NCBI RefSeq assembly: GCF_008369935.1 | Contig: NZ_VTUZ01000070.1 | Coordinates: 1 to 36,764, forward strand | Direction: 5' to 3' | Origin: Paraburkholderia panacisoli | Lineage (GTDB): Bacteria > Pseudomonadota > Gammaproteobacteria > Burkholderiales > Burkholderiaceae | DNA: 36,764 nt | Shown here: piece after piece, positions 33,068 to 36,764 of the stretch | How the letters are laid out: the number at the start of each line of letters is the position of its first letter | How positions within the stretch are numbered: the first letter of the stretch is position 1 | Position numbers and translations under genes: made by a program | The notes under the pieces: generated by a model | Database searches by the model: none | Told to the model about the DNA's origin: nothing | What the model saw: only the letters and a program-made list of their open reading frames with translations

Positions 33068-33951
33068 CTCAGGCACCACCCATTGCGCGGCCGGGTCTAC
33101 CTCGCGTTGACACGCACGCGCACGTGTTTGCACGGACACTGCCGCTCGTGGACGGTCGGCGCTACGCACCCGACTATGACGCAACGCTGGACGCCTACCG
33201 GAAGCTTCTGGACGCGAGCGACATTGGAAATGCCGTGCTGGTCCAGCCGAGCTTTCTCGGTACCGACAACAGCTATCTTTTACAGGCGCTGGCCAGTGAC
33301 CGGACCCGTCTGCGCGGCGTGGCCGTCGTTTCCCCCGATATTCCGGAAGAAGATCTGGTGCAACTGAACGTCCATGGCATTACCGGTATGCGCCTCAACC
33401 TTGTGGGGCAGACGCTCCCCGACATCGGCACGGCGCCCTACGCGACGCTATGGCGGCGGTTATCAAAACTCGGCTGGCATGTTGAGTTGCATAGGGAGGC
33501 GTCGGACCTGGCGCCGCTCATCACTGCTTTGCTGGATGTGGGCTTGCCTGTCGTCGTCGACCATTTTGGCCGCCCTGCCCTGGATAGCGGTACAAGCGAC
33601 CGGGGGTTCAAGGACCTGCTGGAGCTTGGCTCTTCGGGTCGTGTATGGGTCAAGATTTCGGGCGCTTACCGCTGCGCGAAGCCCGGCTCCAATTTCATGC
33701 GCGATGCCACGGACCAACTGATCAAGGCATTCGGCACCGAACGCCTGATGTGGGGGAGTGACTGGCCACACACGCAGTTTGAACACGCGACGGACTACAG
33801 CCAGACGCTTTCCGCGTTGCTGGACTTACGTCTTGCGCCCTCGCTCGTCGATGCAATCCTGTGCTCGACGCCGCACTCGTTTTACGGGTTCGATAAAGAC
33901 CCCGTAAGCGACATCGTCCCGACGACACCTGTTTCTCAACTCACTTCCTGA
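33064..33951 (+). CDS. Amidohydrolase 2 family metal-dependent hydrolase (pyrone-dicarboxylate lactonase-like)
   Basis: A 295-residue TIM-barrel hydrolase of the PF04909 type. The first metal motif is VDTHAHVF (His18, His20), followed by GMRLNLVG, GWHVELHRE, VVVDHFGRP and the catalytic aspartate in LMWGSDWPHTQF. The closest known functions are 2-pyrone-4,6-dicarboxylate lactonase and other dicarboxylate lactonases. It overlaps the MFS gene by four bases, so the transporter and the hydrolase act on the same compound or its first product. The next reading frame, an ATP-citrate-lyase-like relic, begins seven bases after the stop. Confidence 0.9.
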   Translation: MTQAPPIARPGLPRVDTHAHVFARTLPLVDGRRYAPDYDATLDAYRKLLDASDIGNAVLVQPSFLGTDNSYLLQALASDRTRLRGVAVVSPDIPEEDLVQLNVHGITGMRLNLVGQTLPDIGTAPYATLWRRLSKLGWHVELHREASDLAPLITALLDVGLPVVVDHFGRPALDSGTSDRGFKDLLELGSSGRVWVKISGAYRCAKPGSNFMRDATDQLIKAFGTERLMWGSDWPHTQFEHATDYSQTLSALLDLRLAPSLVDAILCSTPHSFYGFDKDPVSDIVPTTPVSQLTS

Positions 33952-33958
33952 GGTCATC

Positions 33959-34662
33959 ATGCAAGTCACCGGTATGTTGCACGGCGCGAGATTGCTATAG
34001 TTCGTGGGCTTTCCGACCTGAGATTCTGGGTCCGGACGCCAGCGAAGAGCAGATCCGAGCGATGCTGAAGAAGCACGGCATGATTTTCATCAAGCCGGTT
34101 TTCAAGGGCGGTGTCGGAAAGAAAGGCAAGGTCGGCCTGATTGGCCGTGCGACTGACTGACCTGACGACCGCGTTGAAGGAGAAGGAGCGTCTTTACTTC
34201 GTCGAACATCACGTCGCCAACACCGTTTCGAAAGCCAACGGCGTGACTTTTGAGGCGGGCGTGCCTGCCGAGTACGAGGTCTATTTCTCGATTACGGACT
34301 CGACACATTTCCGTGCACCGACCATGACGCTCACCCATCACGGTGGCGTCGACATCGAGGAGCTGGACAAGTCACAGGTTGTCCAGATTCCGTTCGACCC
34401 GCTCACCGGGCTCAAGGCATTTGTTGTCGCGAACGCGCTTTCGACGCTGGGCGCGCCCAAACAGATTATCTCGCCGCTTGTCCAGCACCTGCCCAAGTTG
34501 TGGGAGCTCTTTCACGGGTTCGGAATGACGACCCTCGAGCTCAATCCGATCCGGATGCGGGAGGATAGCAGGGGACGTCTGACGCCTATCGCAGTCGCCT
34601 CACCCCTCACCGATGCACGTATGGCTGCCTCGGATCTTAGCGGACTCCGAGGACTCCTATAA
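33959..34662 (+). pseudogene. ATP-citrate lyase / ATP-grasp CoA-ligase-like pseudogene
   Basis: Pieces of one ATP-grasp protein in several frames: MQVTGMLHGARLL then a stop; VRGLSDL; EILGPDASEEQIRAMLKKHG and FIKPVFKGGVGKKGKVGLIGRA; then, in another frame, TDLTTALKEKERLYFVEHH to LWELFHGFGMTTLELNPIRM. The second shift is caused by a repeated four-base unit (GACTGACTGACC near 34149-34160). Homology ends near GRLTPIA (about 34600), where unrelated DNA begins. A GAGG ribosome-binding site and the seven-base spacing show it was the third gene of the MFS-amidohydrolase operon. The original enzyme probably split or activated a tricarboxylate with CoA. Confidence 0.75.
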
Positions 34663-36175
34663 TGCTCAAGGGTTGATAGCTGTTGACGAACTCTATCAAC
34701 CGATGTTGACTGGTGTCGAAGATTTCCTGTGCTCCGATGACAGGCACCGCCACACCCGAGTAGTTGACAGTGATCTTCGGCGGCAGTCTGTACCCCCTCA
34801 CTGGGTCTTTCTCGATTACCCGGACAAAGAATGATGCGGACGTGGTGTCGTCGTTCGCCTGCAGTTCCCATGAGTCGCCGTTGACCCGCAGTGGGACAGT
34901 TAATTGCTCCCGGTCGCGCGGCGTATGCGGTATCGCCCTCTTTCGCTCGAACGGAAAGAAATTGTGGGCGCCATCGCCCCCGACGACATTCGAACGGACC
35001 AGAGGAGGCTCTGCGATCACAATCCCCGTTTTGTTTCTAAGGTACTCTTTGAATGCATCATCTGATTCCCAATCGGCGGGCGGTTCGATTCGAGCCTGAA
35101 CAGACTGAAATTTGAGCTCCCTGTCTTCGACCAACGCACGAAAACTTCTCTCTTGGGGCGAGAGCACATAATCGTCTACCGCCTGTTCAATTGGATATAT
35201 CGATTCCGACTTTACGACGATGTTGTACCCAACTCCGTGAGTGATGGACTTGTTGAAGACCTGAACGGTCGTCGGGTCCGAAGGTGATTTGATGACCAGG
35301 ACTGGCAAGTCGACTTCATTCTTCGCCGTCGCTGTGTTCGGTTCACCGCAATAAGACGGCGCACGTACAAATAGTGCGGTCGTCTCGCTCACCGTCTTCA
35401 GAACTGGACCGGCAGGCGGATTGATTGACCAGGCGGATACGGGTGTCGATTTCTCCAGGAAGCGCGAACACCTCCAGTGATAGTCCACCACGTATGGCTT
35501 GCCGTTCACCAGCAGTTCCGCCTTCAGTCCGAAGCGTCGAGTCTCAGTACTCGCAGTCGCGGACGGACACTGAAGATATCCAGTCAAAGCCTGCCGCAAC
35601 CTGGATTCGGGATCGTTGTGAAGCTGCGGGGCGTCGGGCGCCTGTCTTTGAGGCGTCACGCCCAGGCCATGTCTGGTCATATAGTCTGGTGCGTAACCCG
35701 GTGGCCCCATCTTTTCGATTGCACTGCAGACGGACCTTTTGTGGTCGAGATCATCCATCTCAGTACGCACTTCCCGCTCGAAGCGAGCCTTCTCATCCAC
35801 GCTGAGAGACGCCATCGTTGCCATACGGATAATCGTGACCGCTTGATGGGCAGAGATATCGGGAACCCTCAGGGTGTCGTACCTACCATAGACCCCAGAA
35901 ATGGCGTACAAAAACGTCGCGTCCGCGAGACGTTCTTGCTTTACGCACGCTACCATCATCCGGTTCAGTTCTACGGGATTATGCGTGTTGGAAATCCGGT
36001 CGGGCTTTACACACTTGGCGCCAGCAGCAAAGTCCCTACCATCCTGTGTCATCGTCCTTGACGTGGTGGCATCACTCGATTGTGCCTGGGCCATAGCCAG
36101 CGAAACCCACGTGCATGCCGAGAGGGCGATTTGCAGATAGGCCGCTAGTCGGCATATTTCTCTTTTTTTCGTCAC
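34637..36175 (-). CDS. Large secreted protein of unknown function
   Basis: A 512-residue protein with a signal peptide (MTKKREICRLAAYLQIALSA, then a hydrophobic stretch ending AMA before QAQS). No family was recognised. Features: scattered cysteines (RSVCSAIEKM, YLQCPSATAS, WRCSRFLEK, APSYCGEPN) that could form disulphides, a proline-rich middle, and a beta-rich C-terminal half. It is not lipidated (no lipobox). Codon bias is weaker than in the catabolic genes. The 3' end overlaps the remains of the citrate-lyase pseudogene, marking a junction with imported DNA. Confidence 0.7.
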   Translation of the reverse strand: MTKKREICRLAAYLQIALSACTWVSLAMAQAQSSDATTSRTMTQDGRDFAAGAKCVKPDRISNTHNPVELNRMMVACVKQERLADATFLYAISGVYGRYDTLRVPDISAHQAVTIIRMATMASLSVDEKARFEREVRTEMDDLDHKRSVCSAIEKMGPPGYAPDYMTRHGLGVTPQRQAPDAPQLHNDPESRLRQALTGYLQCPSATASTETRRFGLKAELLVNGKPYVVDYHWRCSRFLEKSTPVSAWSINPPAGPVLKTVSETTALFVRAPSYCGEPNTATAKNEVDLPVLVIKSPSDPTTVQVFNKSITHGVGYNIVVKSESIYPIEQAVDDYVLSPQERSFRALVEDRELKFQSVQARIEPPADWESDDAFKEYLRNKTGIVIAEPPLVRSNVVGGDGAHNFFPFERKRAIPHTPRDREQLTVPLRVNGDSWELQANDDTTSASFFVRVIEKDPVRGYRLPPKITVNYSGVAVPVIGAQEIFDTSQHRLIEFVNSYQPLSIIGVLGVR

Positions 36176-36486
36176 GAGGTGCGATCCACGTTGTTTTCAG
36201 TTTATTGATAGTACCGCCGGGACAAGAGAACAGCTCGACTCGCGGACGAACGCTTCGGATGTTCTCTCCAATGATTACGGCAGAAAAGGAGCGAGCTTGA
36301 GTGCACTGCACTTATGGGGACTTTGCCAGGTTTTTAGTTGTTTGTCGTCCAAGAAGAGATGTTCCTTCACGCTTTCAAATTTTGTCGTGTTAGGCCGTCC
36401 CAATGTCGGTGGCGAGACAGCGTATACTGCCAGTCAATGAGCTATCCAAAGGCTTGTTTGTTTGCCTTTCCAGAGTTAGGCCTTCT
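36176..36486. other. Intergenic region, possible promoters
   Basis: About 310 AT-richer bases left of the short frame. A TATACT -10-like box sits at 36422-36427 without a clear -35. No gene seen. Confidence 0.35.
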
Positions 36487-36549
36487 ATGAAGAGAATTTA
36501 CGCTTACAAAGGCTTCGACGTGACCGTGGATCTGACAGCCAGTTGGTAG
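36487..36549 (+). pseudogene. Possible 5' gene fragment
   Basis: MKRIYAYKGFDVTVDLTASW, then a stop. The opening YKGFDVTVDLT looks like the start of a small Burkholderia protein cut short, but I could not name a family. Confidence 0.25.
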
Positions 36550-36668
36550 TGGCCTGATGCCGTGGGCGAAGCATCATGCGATGCTTGGCCGCAGCCAGTG
36601 AGGACCAGGGATAGCGCATAGGGATGAGTCTCATATGGCTCTTCCTCGGTATCTCAGGCCACAGCTGA

Positions 36669-36764
36669 TTACTCTGCGCCTGGCGCTTCCTTGTCCAGTT
36701 CGTTGTAGTCCTCGGCGGGGTCATCGCCGACCACATCCTCAAATTCGAGCGACTCGGGGAAGAC
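36669..36764 (-). CDS. 3' end of an unknown acidic protein
   Basis: A leftward frame enters from the right edge and stops with TAA at 36669. Its last 31 residues are acidic (VFPESLEFEDVVGDDPAEDY, then NELDKEAPGAE). The strong acidic bias and G/C third positions suggest real coding sequence; no family can be named from so short a piece. Confidence 0.45.
   Translation of the reverse strand, partial: VFPESLEFEDVVGDDPAEDYNELDKEAPGAE

Noticed and set aside
35477..36061. Rightward 194-codon frame opposite the secreted protein
   Set aside because: The opposite strand has a signal peptide and a much longer frame; this one lacks a start signal and motifs.
36622..36764. Use of the longer antisense frame 36485-36742 as the right-edge gene
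   Set aside because: A different minus-strand frame entering from the edge and ending at 36669 has more natural, acidic, G/C-ending codons.

Overview
The window looks like accessory chromosome of a high-GC betaproteobacterium of the Burkholderia group (Paraburkholderia, Caballeronia or a relative). The markers are a DUF3331 gene, two DUF4148-type small secreted proteins, a Burkholderia-style 16-strand porin, many LysR regulators, and strong G/C third-position bias in the real genes. No rRNA, tRNA, CRISPR array or replication origin was seen.

Layout. (1) 1-7.8 kb: the 3' part of an electron-transfer-flavoprotein:ubiquinone oxidoreductase, then an FAH-family hydrolase, a D-2-hydroxyacid dehydrogenase and an APH-fold kinase. 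A divergent glutarate unit follows: LysR regulator | glutaryl-CoA dehydrogenase - class III CoA-transferase. Glutaryl-CoA dehydrogenase passes electrons through ETF to ETF-QO, so the two ends of this block fit together. (2) 7.9-11.5 kb: DUF3331, a second LysR and DUF4148, then about 1.3 kb without a convincing gene. (3) 11.5-20.2 kb: a catabolic island. A leftward operon encodes an extradiol dioxygenase, a carboxymuconolactone-decarboxylase-like protein, a zinc-type dehydrogenase, cytochrome b561 and a porin. A second leftward set encodes a cupin and an enolase paralogue, and a rightward FAH-family hydrolase/isomerase lies at the end. Three promoters in the island carry the same palindrome, GCTAACGTTAGC or a one-base variant, at or just after the -10 box, so they probably form one repressed regulon. 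Both the dioxygenase and the enolase lack a normally conserved active-site histidine. This island is the best candidate for an undescribed pathway. (4) 20.3-24.9 kb: a DUF4148-like protein, a 5'-truncated DctD-like regulator, and a TetR-SDR-quinone-oxidoreductase module with a perfect 22-bp palindrome. (5) 24.9-27.3 kb: an IS1182-type element with intact 18-bp ends and a 4-bp target duplication. Its middle has been replaced by a second DDE element. (6) 27.5-29.2 kb: an orphan gene and decayed DNA. (7) 29.2-34.6 kb: a GntR/UTRA regulator between two MFS transporters, with an identical 17-bp AT-rich operator at both transporter promoters. The rightward operon continues with an amidohydrolase and a frameshifted ATP-citrate-lyase-like pseudogene. 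(8) 34.6-36.8 kb: a large secreted protein of unknown function and the 3' end of an unknown acidic protein.

The picture is of a metabolic island with several independently regulated catabolic cassettes for carboxylic and aromatic acids, with visible erosion (at least four gene relics) and nested insertion sequences. Functions are assigned from recognised motifs and remembered family sequences; no database search was run.
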